Of a stretch of DNA of 64,000 bases, positions 35,925 to 45,072 are shown piece by piece. Source of the DNA: Aquimarina pacifica (GTDB lineage: Bacteria; Bacteroidota; Bacteroidia; Flavobacteriales; Flavobacteriaceae); assembly GCF_000520955.1 (NCBI RefSeq), contig NZ_JACC01000011.1:96696-160695 (forward strand). Direction: 5' to 3'. The position numbers and the translations under genes were made by a program. The notes under the pieces were generated by a model that was not told the origin of the DNA, ran no database searches, and saw only the letters and a program-made list of their open reading frames with translations. How positions within the stretch are numbered: position 1 is the first letter of the stretch; each line of letters opens with the position of its first letter.

Positions 35925-37124
35925 ATGAAATCCTTACGCCTTATTTTTTCTGATATGCAATATTTTGCTCCTGTATGGGTATTTGCTTCTATCAACATAG
36001 TAACAGGAACTTGGGTTCTTTACCTTCCTCATATAAAAATAAAATTTGGTTTCAATGACGCTCAAATGGGCACCCTGTTTTTTTTTATGGCATTGGGACT
36101 ACTTATTTCAATTCCTTGTGTTCCCTATATAAATAAAAAAATTGGAGTTGGGCATTCTACTAAAATTGGAATTATAGCATATGCATTACTTTTCAATCTT
36201 CCTCCATTAGCACCTAGTTATTGGGTATTATGCTTATACTTGCTTTTGATCGGTATTGCTTCGGGGTTTACTGATGTCTCTATGAATGCATTAGTTTCTA
36301 CAATTGAAAAAAGAAATCAACAAAATTTTATGTCTGCGGCTCATGGCTTTTTTAGTTTAGGAGGCTTTATTGGTGCAGGAGTAGGAAGTTTAGTGATTAT
36401 TCTTTTACCTTCTCCTAGTTATCATATGCTTCTTATATCATCTCTAATCATTCTTTCCAATATACTTTTATTCAAGAAATATGATCAAGTAAAGGAATTC
36501 ATTGAAAAAGAAGCTCAAAAAAGTGGTCGTATATTTAAAGATATCAAACCCATTCTAGCACTTTCAATATTAGCTTTTATAAGTATGTTTAATGAAGGTG
36601 CCGTAGAACATTGGAGTAATTTATTCCTTTTTGAGGTCGCACAATTGTCACATAATCAATCTGGTTTGGGGTTTATTCTATTTTCATTAACGATGACACT
36701 GGGTCGTTTTCTTGGAGATGACATTAGTTATAAAATTGGGGCTATTAGAACTATCAATTACGGATGTATTTTGGGAATTGGTGCTTATCTCTTGGTTTTA
36801 TCATCCAACCCATATATGAGCACCATGGGATTTGGATTTTTAGGACTAGGACTTTCTGTGATTATCCCCGAAATCTTTAGACTGGCGGGGCGCACCCAGG
36901 GAATTTCTGCTTCCTTGGCGATATCAACAGTATCCGGCATTGGGTTTATCGGTTTTCTTATAGGACCTATTGTTCTAGGCCTCATTTCCTATAGAAGTTC
37001 TATAATCATGAGTTATGTGTTTTTGTTACTGCTAGTATCCATTGCTTTGTGTATTAATTGGTTCAAAATCAGAAATACTTATAATACAAATGCCCTTCGG
37101 AATAACCGAAGGGCAAAAAAATAA
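35925..37124 (+). CDS. MFS transporter
   Basis: 399 aa from the ATG at 35925; an ORF start 33 bp upstream is less likely. Twelve hydrophobic helices. The MFS loop signature between helices 2 and 3 is weak (INKKIGVGHSTKIG), and the GTLFFFMALGLLISIP helix resembles fucose-permease/YbjJ-type members. The substrate is unknown; divergence from an AraC regulator favours a sugar or sugar acid. The last ten codons coincide with a perfect 9-bp hairpin (37092-37114), so the coding end overlaps a terminator-like structure. Confidence 0.85.
   Translation: MKSLRLIFSDMQYFAPVWVFASINIVTGTWVLYLPHIKIKFGFNDAQMGTLFFFMALGLLISIPCVPYINKKIGVGHSTKIGIIAYALLFNLPPLAPSYWVLCLYLLLIGIASGFTDVSMNALVSTIEKRNQQNFMSAAHGFFSLGGFIGAGVGSLVIILLPSPSYHMLLISSLIILSNILLFKKYDQVKEFIEKEAQKSGRIFKDIKPILALSILAFISMFNEGAVEHWSNLFLFEVAQLSHNQSGLGFILFSLTMTLGRFLGDDISYKIGAIRTINYGCILGIGAYLLVLSSNPYMSTMGFGFLGLGLSVIIPEIFRLAGRTQGISASLAISTVSGIGFIGFLIGPIVLGLISYRSSIIMSYVFLLLLVSIALCINWFKIRNTYNTNALRNNRRAKK
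37092..37114. terminator. Perfect hairpin inside the 3' end of the MFS gene
   Basis: GCCCTTCGG, loop AATAA, CCGAAGGGC. It encodes the last residues (ALRNNRRA) and ends 7 bp before the stop codon. It is flanked by an A-run rather than a T-run on the plus strand, so terminator function is uncertain. Confidence 0.4.
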
Positions 37125-37218
37125 AGCCAAAAGATATGTATATATGAGGACAAAACTTGGTTCCCTTACTCAAATAAATTCTTAAACGCACACAAGAACA
37201 AGTCTTTCACCCTGTATA

Positions 37219-38232
37219 TTATCGTACTTCTTCTGTACCATCACTATACAAGGCAAATCGCCCTTTATTTTTTGCATGCACTACCTCTGTTTCTTTCCAT
37301 GGCCATCCACCAAATTGAGTGACACTATATTCTCTCATAGCATCTCTAATTTCTTCTTGCGTATTCATTACGAAAGGCCCGTGCTGTGCTACAGGCTCCT
37401 TAATAGGTTTTCCTTCAAGGATCAAAAAATAAGACTCCGTAGTTCCGTTTTCGAATACTATATCCTCTCCTGCAAGGGCAGTGATACGTTGATTTTCTAC
37501 TACATTTTGACCATCTATCGTTACCGATTCTCCCTTATAGTAAAAAACGGTTCGATTAGCTTCGGCACTTGTTTTAGGCAGTGTCCACAGCGCACCCGGA
37601 TCCATCTTTACGGTATATACACCAACTGCATTTTCTTTGTTGGCAGCCCATGAATCTGGTGTGGGATCTAATGCCTGAATCTCTGCCAAATTACCCGCTA
37701 TAATTTGCACGGTAGTTGTCTTACCGGTATTATCTTTATGTAGAAGTTCCGGGATTTTCTCTGCCCATAACATTTTGAAATGTGGTTCGACCATTTTAGA
37801 TACTTTAGGCAAGTTCAACCAGATCTGAAAAATCTCTAATGGGTTTCCATTTTCCTCATTAATCATAGGAAACATCTCAGAATGCTGAATACCTCTTCCT
37901 GCAGTCATCCACTGTACATCTCCTGTCATAAATCGACCTGCAGCACCTAGTGAGTCTGAATGATCGACAACACCTTCTTTGTTAATGGTTATTGTTTCGA
38001 ACCCTCTATGAGGGTGGTACGGAAATCCAGGGATGCTAGAGCCATGATACATACGCCATCCTTCTTTCAACATAAAATCCTGACCTATATTTCTGCCATA
38101 CAAGTGTTCTGTATCTATCCCCATCTTATCATTTCCTGAAGGATACTCATCTCTATGATATGCACAAAACAAAAATGGATCTTGTGTTTTCCATGGGAAT
38201 CCTAACGGTTCAATAGTTAAAATCTTACTCAT
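37219..38232 (-). CDS. Pirin-family cupin protein
   Basis: 337 aa, somewhat longer than many bacterial pirins. The metal-binding cupin (about 55-150) has HPHRGFETIT and GRGIQHSEM, and the pirin C-terminal cupin (about 195-310) includes FYYKGESVTI and the HGPFVMN segment. Bacterial pirins are iron cupins, some acting as quercetinases, others as regulators of metabolism; no substrate can be assigned. A Crp/Fnr-family gene lies upstream on the same strand after a 500-bp gap, so they are separate units. Confidence 0.9.
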   Translation of the reverse strand: MSKILTIEPLGFPWKTQDPFLFCAYHRDEYPSGNDKMGIDTEHLYGRNIGQDFMLKEGWRMYHGSSIPGFPYHPHRGFETITINKEGVVDHSDSLGAAGRFMTGDVQWMTAGRGIQHSEMFPMINEENGNPLEIFQIWLNLPKVSKMVEPHFKMLWAEKIPELLHKDNTGKTTTVQIIAGNLAEIQALDPTPDSWAANKENAVGVYTVKMDPGALWTLPKTSAEANRTVFYYKGESVTIDGQNVVENQRITALAGEDIVFENGTTESYFLILEGKPIKEPVAQHGPFVMNTQEEIRDAMREYSVTQFGGWPWKETEVVHAKNKGRFALYSDGTEEVR

Positions 38233-38728
38233 GATTATTTTTTTAAAGCGCTACTTGAGCGATTATTAATTTGATATAATTATATCCTAAACATTATTAC
38301 TTTTCTTTTTTTCATTGCCAAAAAAAGAAACAAAAAAGTCTAGGCTTACGAAACTTTGTCTAAATTTTTTGCTCAACCCCTGAATTTCAGAAACTCAATA
38401 CGCTCAAACAGTCTGAAATTCTTCGGAGTTTTCACTTCAAATTTCACGACAAACTTTCGATAGGCCAAAAAAACATAACATCTTACAGTGTCCCATAAAC
38501 CCAAAAACTTAGAGCCAAAAGACTAATTTTCAATTTTTTAATTACAAAACACCAGAACGTTTTGGATGCTATTTATTTAATATAATAGTACATGTAGCGT
38601 ATATGTCATATTAAGTTTTACCTACCTTAGTATCTGCAATGAAGTACTTATAATTAAAATACTATTATTTGTATCAAATGTATGCACATATATGATGGTA
38701 TGCATTCATCTAGATTAATTAATAGCTC
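38233..38728. other. Intergenic region with a structured repeat-like element
   Basis: No gene. A cluster of inverted repeats fills 38302-38462 (described separately). The remaining AT-rich DNA shows nothing else. Confidence 0.5.
38302..38462. repeat. Nested inverted repeats, possible interspersed element
   Basis: First hairpin: TTTCTTTTTTT (38302-38312) and AAAAAAAGAAA (38320-38330). Then an outer pair CGAAACTTTGTC (38349-38360) and GACAAACTTTCG (38448-38459, one mismatch) encloses an inner pair GAATTTCAGA (38382-38391) and TCTGAAATTC (38412-38421). This level of nesting is not expected by chance and suggests a folded RNA or a small mobile repeat. Confidence 0.5.
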
Positions 38729-39268
38729 CTATCTTGACCGGGCAATCTTTCCTCGTATCGTACTTAGCGCTTGTGGAGTAATGCCCAGATATGTAGCTAT
38801 CATATGCTGCGGAATTCGATTGAGTAATTCGGGGTACGTTTCTACAAAATAGGTATATCTGTCGATAGCAGGAGCACTCATTAACATCAGGACTCTACGC
38901 TGTAAAACACCCATTCTTCGGTATAATAGCTTCGCGTTGTTCACCATGGCTTCTTTGGATAAATCGGCCTTAAAAAGACAATCTTTATCAAAAACGACAA
39001 TCTCTGAGTCTTCTAAACAATCAACATATAACTCTACGGGTTTATTAAACTCTAGGGATTCGACATCGGCAATGATCCACCCTTCGGGAGCAAACATAAA
39101 AATATGTTCTTTACCCTTACTGTCAATAATATAGCTGCGTAATAGCCCCTTTTTTACAAAAAATGTATGTACATGATGATCTCCAAAATGTTGTAGAATA
39201 TCTCCTTTTTTATAGGTTCTTGTAGTTGCATTAGGATCAAGATATAAGATGTCACTCAGATTTTTCAT
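38729..39268 (-). CDS. Crp/Fnr-family transcription regulator
   Basis: 179 aa. A cyclic-nucleotide-binding-like beta roll (about 15-115, with VKKGLLRSYIIDSKGKEH and MFAPEGWIIADVES) is followed by a short winged helix with HMIATYLGITPQALSTIRGK. There is no Cys cluster, so it is not an FNR iron-sulphur sensor. Short Crp-like regulators of this kind are common in Flavobacteriia. It is monocistronic. The target is unknown. Confidence 0.88.
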   Translation of the reverse strand: MKNLSDILYLDPNATTRTYKKGDILQHFGDHHVHTFFVKKGLLRSYIIDSKGKEHIFMFAPEGWIIADVESLEFNKPVELYVDCLEDSEIVVFDKDCLFKADLSKEAMVNNAKLLYRRMGVLQRRVLMLMSAPAIDRYTYFVETYPELLNRIPQHMIATYLGITPQALSTIRGKIARSR

Positions 39269-39357
39269 TTAAACTTTTTAGTTTTAATTATCTATAACTA
39301 CCATAGACCGTTTTGCAGATAATAAAAATACGAAATTCATCATAGTGTCTAAACCAC

Positions 39358-41433
39358 TTAATCTTGTCTCAACGCTTCAATCTTTTTATCAAAAACAGGT
39401 GTGCTTAGAAAATACCATTTTAGACGAAAGCCTACCTCACCAAACTCAAAACCAGCAGCGGTAGCCGAGGCAATATTACTGTATTTACCATATATATACG
39501 CATCAAAGCGCTCAGAAAAATGATGCCCAAGTTTTGCTTCTGTTCTAAATGTTGATGTAGCAGGATCCTCTTCTACAAACTGCTGTCCTAAAGCGGCACT
39601 TAGATGATAATACCAATCTTTACTTTTGTCACTTAATACTTCTAAAAACAACTCCCCTAACTTAAATTGATCTGGGCTAAAATAGATAGTAGGAACTTGC
39701 TTATCGAATGTTATATATTGAAAATTCACTCCCCCTTTTATCACAGGTTTCTTATGCATGGTATAATATAAAGAGGTAAATAACAAGTTTCTACTATTTG
39801 TATCAGTTTGCGAAGTATGTATCAATTGAGTAAACCAACCTAAATTAATAGTAGTACCTAGATTATAGGTAAGGATATAATTATTCATAATAATTTCTCG
39901 ATTTAACAAATCCGCATTAAAATTTTGTAATTCGCGCGTGTATCCAAAATTCAAGGTCTGTAATCTCCATGGTTTTAATGACAGTGTTGCTCGTGCAATA
40001 ATTGCTGTATAATCTGTTGTAAAACCTTGGGTACTATTGACACCTATCTTAGCTTGCAAAGAAGTACGACCGCTAAATTTATATTCACTTCCTAACCAAA
40101 AATCATGAGAGCTTGCCTCAAATTTTGTCATTGTATTTTTGGTAGTCCTATAGTCATACTGCACCATAGTTTTTGCATTAGTAGAAATAGGTACTTCTGC
40201 TTTTAAGTGTACTGCTATTGCCTCGTTATCACCGTTATCAAAGGTTAATGCGGTTTTCTCTTCGACAAAGGGAGTATGCGACTTCTTTAGCACTTTTATC
40301 AGCTTTTCGGCATCAGGCTGTTTGGGATACTGCTGTAAGGTTTTGAATGCATATTCATACGATTTCATATCATCCCCCAATGCTCGATACGCATTAGAAA
40401 TCCCCAAATTACCATCAAAAGAGGTGGTATCTTGTTCTAATATTTGCTCATAATGCTGTAAACTGGTTTTAAAATTACCTCGATACATTCCCCTAGTAGC
40501 CCGCAGCGAAGGTATCGCTATATCCTGCGGATAAAAAGACTGTAACTGGTCTGTTGCTATCTTAGCACTTTTATATTTTTGATTCCATAACAAGGCTTGT
40601 ATATATCTTGCTTGTGTTGATACATATAGTATCGAATCTTGTTTGAACCGGGCAACTCGATTTTTGGCGTCTGTAGCAATGCACAATGCTTTTTTTTCTT
40701 TACTTCTTTTATGCGCTACCAATGCAAGACCATTTAAAGAAATGATACTATCCTTTGCATCTACTGCCAATGCAATATATGCCTTTTGGGCCTGCACTAA
40801 ATCATTGCTCATTAGTCCGATATTCGCTATGGTTAATTGAGTGTCTTTATCATTAGGAAAGTCTATTAAATTCTCTTTTAACAACGCTATAGCATCCGCA
40901 TACTTTTTTTCTTGAGCCATAGTGTTAGCATATCCCAAACGAATGTATTTTCTAGAGACCATTGCGTTAGGATTTCCTTTTTGAATCTTTAATGCAGCGG
41001 CCACTGTATTAAGAGCCTGCTCATATTTTTTTAAATTAGATAACGTATTTGCATATCCTAATACTGCAGGAAAGCTTTGTGAATTCTCAATAATCAGTTT
41101 TTCATAAAAAACTTCTGCTTGTATAAATTGTTTATCCCACAGTAAAGCTTCTGCATAGTTTAATTTAATTTCAAAATCATTCGGGTACTCTTGCTTTAGC
41201 TTAATAAAAAGTGATAATGCATTAGTAGAGTCTCCTAATAATCCTATTGCCCTACCATAGCATAAACGAGCTGTTCGATGTTGAGGGTAGTCCCGTAATA
41301 CATTCTCAAAAAAAAGTTTAGCTTTTGCATATTTCCCTGTTTCTAATGCATCAAAACCTTGTTGAAGCTCTTGCGCAATAGTACAAACCGGAATACATAC
41401 TATCAAAAAAACAAAAAGTAGTAATCGAAGCAT
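39358..41433 (-). CDS. TPR protein with C-terminal outer-membrane beta-barrel (polysaccharide export type)
   Basis: 691 aa. Signal peptide to about residue 20 (CTIAQE). About ten TPR-type helix pairs occupy residues 25-400 (for example ALETGKYAKAKLFFENVL and NYAEALLWDKQFIQAEVF). The C-terminal third (about 410-690) alternates hydrophobic and polar residues as in a YaiO-type beta barrel. TPR-plus-barrel proteins (PgaA, BcsC and similar) export polysaccharides through the outer membrane, and the divergent genes encode a flippase and glycosyltransferases, so export of the locus product is the natural role (inference). Confidence 0.78.
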   Translation of the reverse strand: MLRLLLFVFLIVCIPVCTIAQELQQGFDALETGKYAKAKLFFENVLRDYPQHRTARLCYGRAIGLLGDSTNALSLFIKLKQEYPNDFEIKLNYAEALLWDKQFIQAEVFYEKLIIENSQSFPAVLGYANTLSNLKKYEQALNTVAAALKIQKGNPNAMVSRKYIRLGYANTMAQEKKYADAIALLKENLIDFPNDKDTQLTIANIGLMSNDLVQAQKAYIALAVDAKDSIISLNGLALVAHKRSKEKKALCIATDAKNRVARFKQDSILYVSTQARYIQALLWNQKYKSAKIATDQLQSFYPQDIAIPSLRATRGMYRGNFKTSLQHYEQILEQDTTSFDGNLGISNAYRALGDDMKSYEYAFKTLQQYPKQPDAEKLIKVLKKSHTPFVEEKTALTFDNGDNEAIAVHLKAEVPISTNAKTMVQYDYRTTKNTMTKFEASSHDFWLGSEYKFSGRTSLQAKIGVNSTQGFTTDYTAIIARATLSLKPWRLQTLNFGYTRELQNFNADLLNREIIMNNYILTYNLGTTINLGWFTQLIHTSQTDTNSRNLLFTSLYYTMHKKPVIKGGVNFQYITFDKQVPTIYFSPDQFKLGELFLEVLSDKSKDWYYHLSAALGQQFVEEDPATSTFRTEAKLGHHFSERFDAYIYGKYSNIASATAAGFEFGEVGFRLKWYFLSTPVFDKKIEALRQD

Positions 41434-41564
41434 ATAGGTAACTAAGTTTTAGGTGTTCAAGTTTTAACGTGGGGTAGTTATTACAAGTTAAGCATATCTT
41501 TTAATAGAATTGATGGTATATGACAGAAAATATCCTCTATTCGTCTACAGCAAAATGCTTTCTG

Positions 41565-41630
41565 TCGAAATCTAATAAAAAAAAGTGCTTACTCGCCTCA
41601 TATTTGTAGAAATAGAAACCCCCAAATTAA
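41565..41630 (+). promoter_or_regulatory. EPS-type shared promoter element, copy 1 (before STAS/flippase genes)
   Basis: TCGAA (41565-41569) is followed after 33 bp by TTTG (41603-41606), then a leader with CCCCCAAAT. The same TCGAA-N33-TTYG layout occurs before the GT4 and GT2 genes at identical spacing. Confidence 0.45.
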
Positions 41631-41636
41631 GAGATT

Positions 41637-41933
41637 ATGGCATTCAAGATTACAAACAATCAAGGAATATTAGAAGTAAACGGAAATATTATCGGAGAAA
41701 ACACCGTCTTTATGAGATCTTATTTCGAAGAATTATTAAGCGATACTGATAAAATTGTACTCTCATTAGATCATGTCAAAACAATTGATTTAAATGGTGT
41801 AGAAGCAGTAACAACATTATGTAAAAAAGCAATGGAGCTTAACAAAATTTTTTATGTGATCGGAAAAGATAATAGAAGTATTTCTAACGCTTTTGGGAAG
41901 ATGAACTACATCCTGAGACATGATTTTATATAA
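41637..41933 (+). CDS. STAS-domain protein 1 (SpoIIAA-like, without the phosphorylatable Ser)
   Basis: 98 aa, one STAS domain. The strand-loop-helix KIVLSLDHVKTIDLNGVEAV corresponds to the anti-anti-sigma phosphorylation loop (D-S-S-G), but the acceptor Ser is replaced by Asn (D-L-N-G). The domain probably makes protein contacts without partner-switch phosphorylation. It is followed after 29 bp by a second STAS gene and then by a flippase gene overlapping that one, so it is likely tied to polysaccharide production. Confidence 0.8.
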   Translation: MAFKITNNQGILEVNGNIIGENTVFMRSYFEELLSDTDKIVLSLDHVKTIDLNGVEAVTTLCKKAMELNKIFYVIGKDNRSISNAFGKMNYILRHDFI

Positions 41934-41962
41934 ATCAATTTCTATATAAAACCCAAAGAGCA

Positions 41963-42256
41963 ATGAATATAAGAAACAACGCAGGCACTTATGAAGTTTT
42001 AGGAGAGTTTACCTCGTTATACAATAATGAGATACAGGAATACTTTGATTACCTGCTAGATCATTACCAAGAAATAGTCATGTCTCTAGAAAAAGTAAAA
42101 AAAATAGATGCAGTAGGAATCGAAACTCTTAATCGAATCTATACCAAAGCGACTAAAAGAAGTAAAGTATTGTTTGTATTAGGAACTAAAAATACTATTG
42201 TAGTCAATGCACTTAAACAAAATCAATTAACTCATATTTTTAGAAATGATTATTAG
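41963..42256 (+). CDS. STAS-domain protein 2 (paralogue of the preceding gene)
   Basis: 97 aa. The same fold, with IVMSLEKVKKIDAVGIETL; the phosphoacceptor position is Val (D-A-V-G). The sequence is clearly related to the previous gene, so this is a tandem duplication. The stop overlaps the flippase start by 11 bp, implying coupled translation. No cognate anti-sigma kinase or PP2C phosphatase is encoded nearby. Confidence 0.8.
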   Translation: MNIRNNAGTYEVLGEFTSLYNNEIQEYFDYLLDHYQEIVMSLEKVKKIDAVGIETLNRIYTKATKRSKVLFVLGTKNTIVVNALKQNQLTHIFRNDY

Positions 42257-43478
42257 TACATCAATATCAAAACTAAGTGCTGAACAAAAATTCATGTGTA
42301 GTGTATTGATCGTGAATGCGGGCAACTATCTCTACAATTTGGCATTAGGAAGAATTTTAGGCCCCGAATTATTTGCAGACGCAGCACTACTGATTACTTT
42401 TCTATTGATTGTGTCTTTTATTGCAATGACATTTCAATTAGCAACCGCGAAGTTTTCTGTACTTTTTGAGAAAGAAGTATTTACAAATTTTGTCGCTATT
42501 AGTTATAAATATGCTTCAATAGCTGGTATCGCTCTGGGAGTAGCTCTGATCGTTTTTGCTAAAGATTTACAACATATGTTTAATACTCAAACACATTTTA
42601 TGTTTGTGTTTTTTGGTCTGGGTATCCCTGTCTATTTTATAATGAGTGTCAACCGTGGTATTTTACAAGGTAAAAACAAATTTGATGATCTCGCCAAAAC
42701 GTATCAAGGCGAAATGATTAGTCGCCTCATTATTACCCTAGTACTTCTGTATGTATTGTCTTCTGTACAATCCTCGATAATCATAGCTATCGGACTTGTT
42801 GTTTCTTTTGTAATAGGTCTTTATCCTTTTAAAACAAAAAAAGAAAACCTAATAAAAAAAGCAACCTTATGCCCAAAAGATTCAAAAAGGGTGATTCGCT
42901 TTTTTGTGTTAACGGCGTTTTATGAATGTACTCAAATCATTATTAATAATAGTGATATACTACTGGTAAAACACTATTTCGAAGAATATGATGCTGGTCT
43001 ATATGCTTCTTTGGCATTAATAGGTCGAGTGGTATATTTTGTCGCTTGGATGTTCGTGATGCTATTATTGCCCAAAGTAGTTCAAAAGCAAAAAGATGGA
43101 GAAGAACATACGTCAATTCTATTTAGATATGTTGGTTATATAACTATTCTTGCTATTGCTATTGTATCAGGATGCTACCTATTTCCAGAAACAGTTATCA
43201 AACTATTATTCGGAAGCGAGTATATTTTTATAGCACCATTATTATGGAAATACGCTATCGCTACTTCGTTATTCGCAATATCAAATATTTTTGCATACTA
43301 CTTTCTATCATTAGACCGCTATATCCCAGTATTATTATCCGGTATATTAGGAATCTCACAGATTGTTTTAGTTGTGCTATTTCATAGTTCATTAACACAG
43401 GTTGTAACTATGCAAATTATAGCCATGGCTGTTTTATTAGTTGTACAGGGAATCTATTTTTTTAGATTTGGCAGATAA
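42246..43478 (+). CDS. Polysaccharide/oligosaccharide flippase (Wzx-like, MOP superfamily)
   Basis: 410 aa with about 12 transmembrane helices. The N-terminal NAGNYLYNLALGRILGPE and AKFSVLFEKE segments resemble polysaccharide biosynthesis (RfbX/Wzx) proteins. It moves lipid-linked sugar units across the inner membrane. It is translationally coupled to the STAS gene and followed by a GT4 glycosyltransferase with its own promoter element. Confidence 0.85.
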   Translation: MIISTSISKLSAEQKFMCSVLIVNAGNYLYNLALGRILGPELFADAALLITFLLIVSFIAMTFQLATAKFSVLFEKEVFTNFVAISYKYASIAGIALGVALIVFAKDLQHMFNTQTHFMFVFFGLGIPVYFIMSVNRGILQGKNKFDDLAKTYQGEMISRLIITLVLLYVLSSVQSSIIIAIGLVVSFVIGLYPFKTKKENLIKKATLCPKDSKRVIRFFVLTAFYECTQIIINNSDILLVKHYFEEYDAGLYASLALIGRVVYFVAWMFVMLLLPKVVQKQKDGEEHTSILFRYVGYITILAIAIVSGCYLFPETVIKLLFGSEYIFIAPLLWKYAIATSLFAISNIFAYYFLSLDRYIPVLLSGILGISQIVLVVLFHSSLTQVVTMQIIAMAVLLVVQGIYFFRFGR

Positions 43479-43520
43479 GCTACCAGAGGTATCCATCTAT
43501 CTATACATAGCTGTCGCTCA

Positions 43521-43580
43521 TCGAAAAACAGTAAAAACATCTTACAATTAGAACCATATTTGTAGTGTAACCCAAAATAA
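43521..43580 (+). promoter_or_regulatory. EPS-type shared promoter element, copy 2 (before GT4 gene)
   Basis: TCGAA (43521-43525), 33 bp, TTTG (43559-43562), then GTAGTGTAACCCAAAATAA. The GTGTAA-(T)-CCC-AAAAT leader also occurs before the GT2 gene. Confidence 0.5.
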
Positions 43581-43587
43581 TGAAAAA

Positions 43588-44826
43588 ATGAAACTAGCCA
43601 TTGTAACTGCCTACCCGCCTAGCAAAGTAACATTAAACGAATATGCATATCATTTGGTAAAAAGTTTCAGACAACACCAGAATGTAACCGAATTGATCCT
43701 ATTAACAGATACGACACCTGATCAAGCCGATATTGAGTTTAGTGAGTTAGGTTGCAGAGTTACCATTAAGCAATGCTGGACATTTAATTCATACACTAAC
43801 ATCTTTTCTGTCATGAAAGCGGTACGTCAGTCAAAGCCTGATACCGTACTATTCAATTTACAGTTTATGAAATTTGGTGACAAAAAAATACCTGCTGCAC
43901 TTGGCTTATTATTACCTTTTCTGTGTAAGTTAAAGAACATCCCAACCATAGCATTACTTCATAATATATTAGAACAAGTAGATTTAGGAAGTGCTGGTTT
44001 TACTAATAATAAAATTTTACAAAGAACCTATAACCTAATTGGCAACTTTTTGACCAGATGCATTCTTGCTGCTGATAAAGTAGCAGTAACCATACCTGTA
44101 TATGTAGATATTCTTAAAGAAAAGTACAAAGCAAAAAATGTTACGCTTATTCCTCATGGCACATTCGAAATCCCCAAAGAACCTACATATAGCATAAAAG
44201 AAGGCCCTATTAAAATAATGACTTTCGGAAAATTTGGAACCTATAAAAAGGTAGAAATCATGATAGAAGCGGTAGAGATAGTGCGTAAAAGAACGAACAA
44301 AAATTTAGAAATTGTAATTGCAGGTACCGATAATCCGAACGTACCTGGATACCTAAAATCAGTACAACAAAAATATAGAGAAGTACCTCAACTAACTTTT
44401 ACGGGTTATGTAGAAGAAAAAGATGTGGCTACAATTTTTGAAGAAAGTGCCATGGTTGTATTCCCATACACCTCAACAACAGGTAGTTCTGGAGTATTAC
44501 ATCAGGCAGGAAGCTATGGTAAGGCAGTTGTTATGCCAGACCTAGGAGATCTCAGTATTTTAGTAAAAGAAGAAGGATATAGAGGAGAGTTTTTTAGCCC
44601 TACAGATGTGCAAAGTCTAGCAAATGCAATTGAAAAAATTGCCATCGATCCTGAGTATCAAATGGCTCTTGGCAAAGCAAATTATAATGCCGCCACTGCA
44701 TACCCTATGAGTAAAATTACCCAAATGTACCTCAATGAGTTTAAAACAATCCAAATGGAAAAAATAAAAATAACCAAATCAAAGAAAACCATAAAAACAG
44801 CACCTCAACATCATATCGTCAATTAG
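43588..44826 (+). CDS. GT4-family glycosyltransferase
   Basis: 412 aa, GT-B fold. The N-terminal Rossmann half starts IVTAYPPSKVTLNEYAYHLV; the C-terminal half (about 205-375) carries IKIMTFGKFGTYKKVEIMIE, the donor-binding loop VFPYTSTTGSSGVLHQA and a Glu-rich region typical of retaining GT4 enzymes. It is cytosolic and probably adds a sugar to the lipid-linked repeat unit flipped by the preceding gene product. The C-terminal tail is Lys-rich, perhaps for membrane association. The nucleotide-sugar donor is unknown. Confidence 0.9.
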   Translation: MKLAIVTAYPPSKVTLNEYAYHLVKSFRQHQNVTELILLTDTTPDQADIEFSELGCRVTIKQCWTFNSYTNIFSVMKAVRQSKPDTVLFNLQFMKFGDKKIPAALGLLLPFLCKLKNIPTIALLHNILEQVDLGSAGFTNNKILQRTYNLIGNFLTRCILAADKVAVTIPVYVDILKEKYKAKNVTLIPHGTFEIPKEPTYSIKEGPIKIMTFGKFGTYKKVEIMIEAVEIVRKRTNKNLEIVIAGTDNPNVPGYLKSVQQKYREVPQLTFTGYVEEKDVATIFEESAMVVFPYTSTTGSSGVLHQAGSYGKAVVMPDLGDLSILVKEEGYRGEFFSPTDVQSLANAIEKIAIDPEYQMALGKANYNAATAYPMSKITQMYLNEFKTIQMEKIKITKSKKTIKTAPQHHIVN

Positions 44827-44993
44827 TGACTCTATCACGCAATGATACCCGAGATTACCCCTACAACATCATGTAAGCTTTGAATTAGAGATAAATGTTG
44901 TTTCAACCTAATTTTCAGATTAATAAGTACTAATTTTCTTTTATCTCGAATTTAAAGTTTACATGAAATAATTTAGTTTTTTTTATATTCATG

Positions 44994-45027
44994 AAGCACC
45001 TGTATATTCTGCAGGTGTTTCGCTTTT
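44994..45027 (+). terminator. Terminator between GT4 and the convergent hydrolase gene
   Basis: AAGCACCTG (44994-45002) pairs with CAGGTGTTT (45012-45020), followed by CGCTTTTTT on the plus strand. It ends the GT4 transcript 170 nt after its stop. Confidence 0.65.
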
Positions 45028-45072
45028 TTATGATTGTACTGAATGTCAAAATCAATACAATATACCATATAT

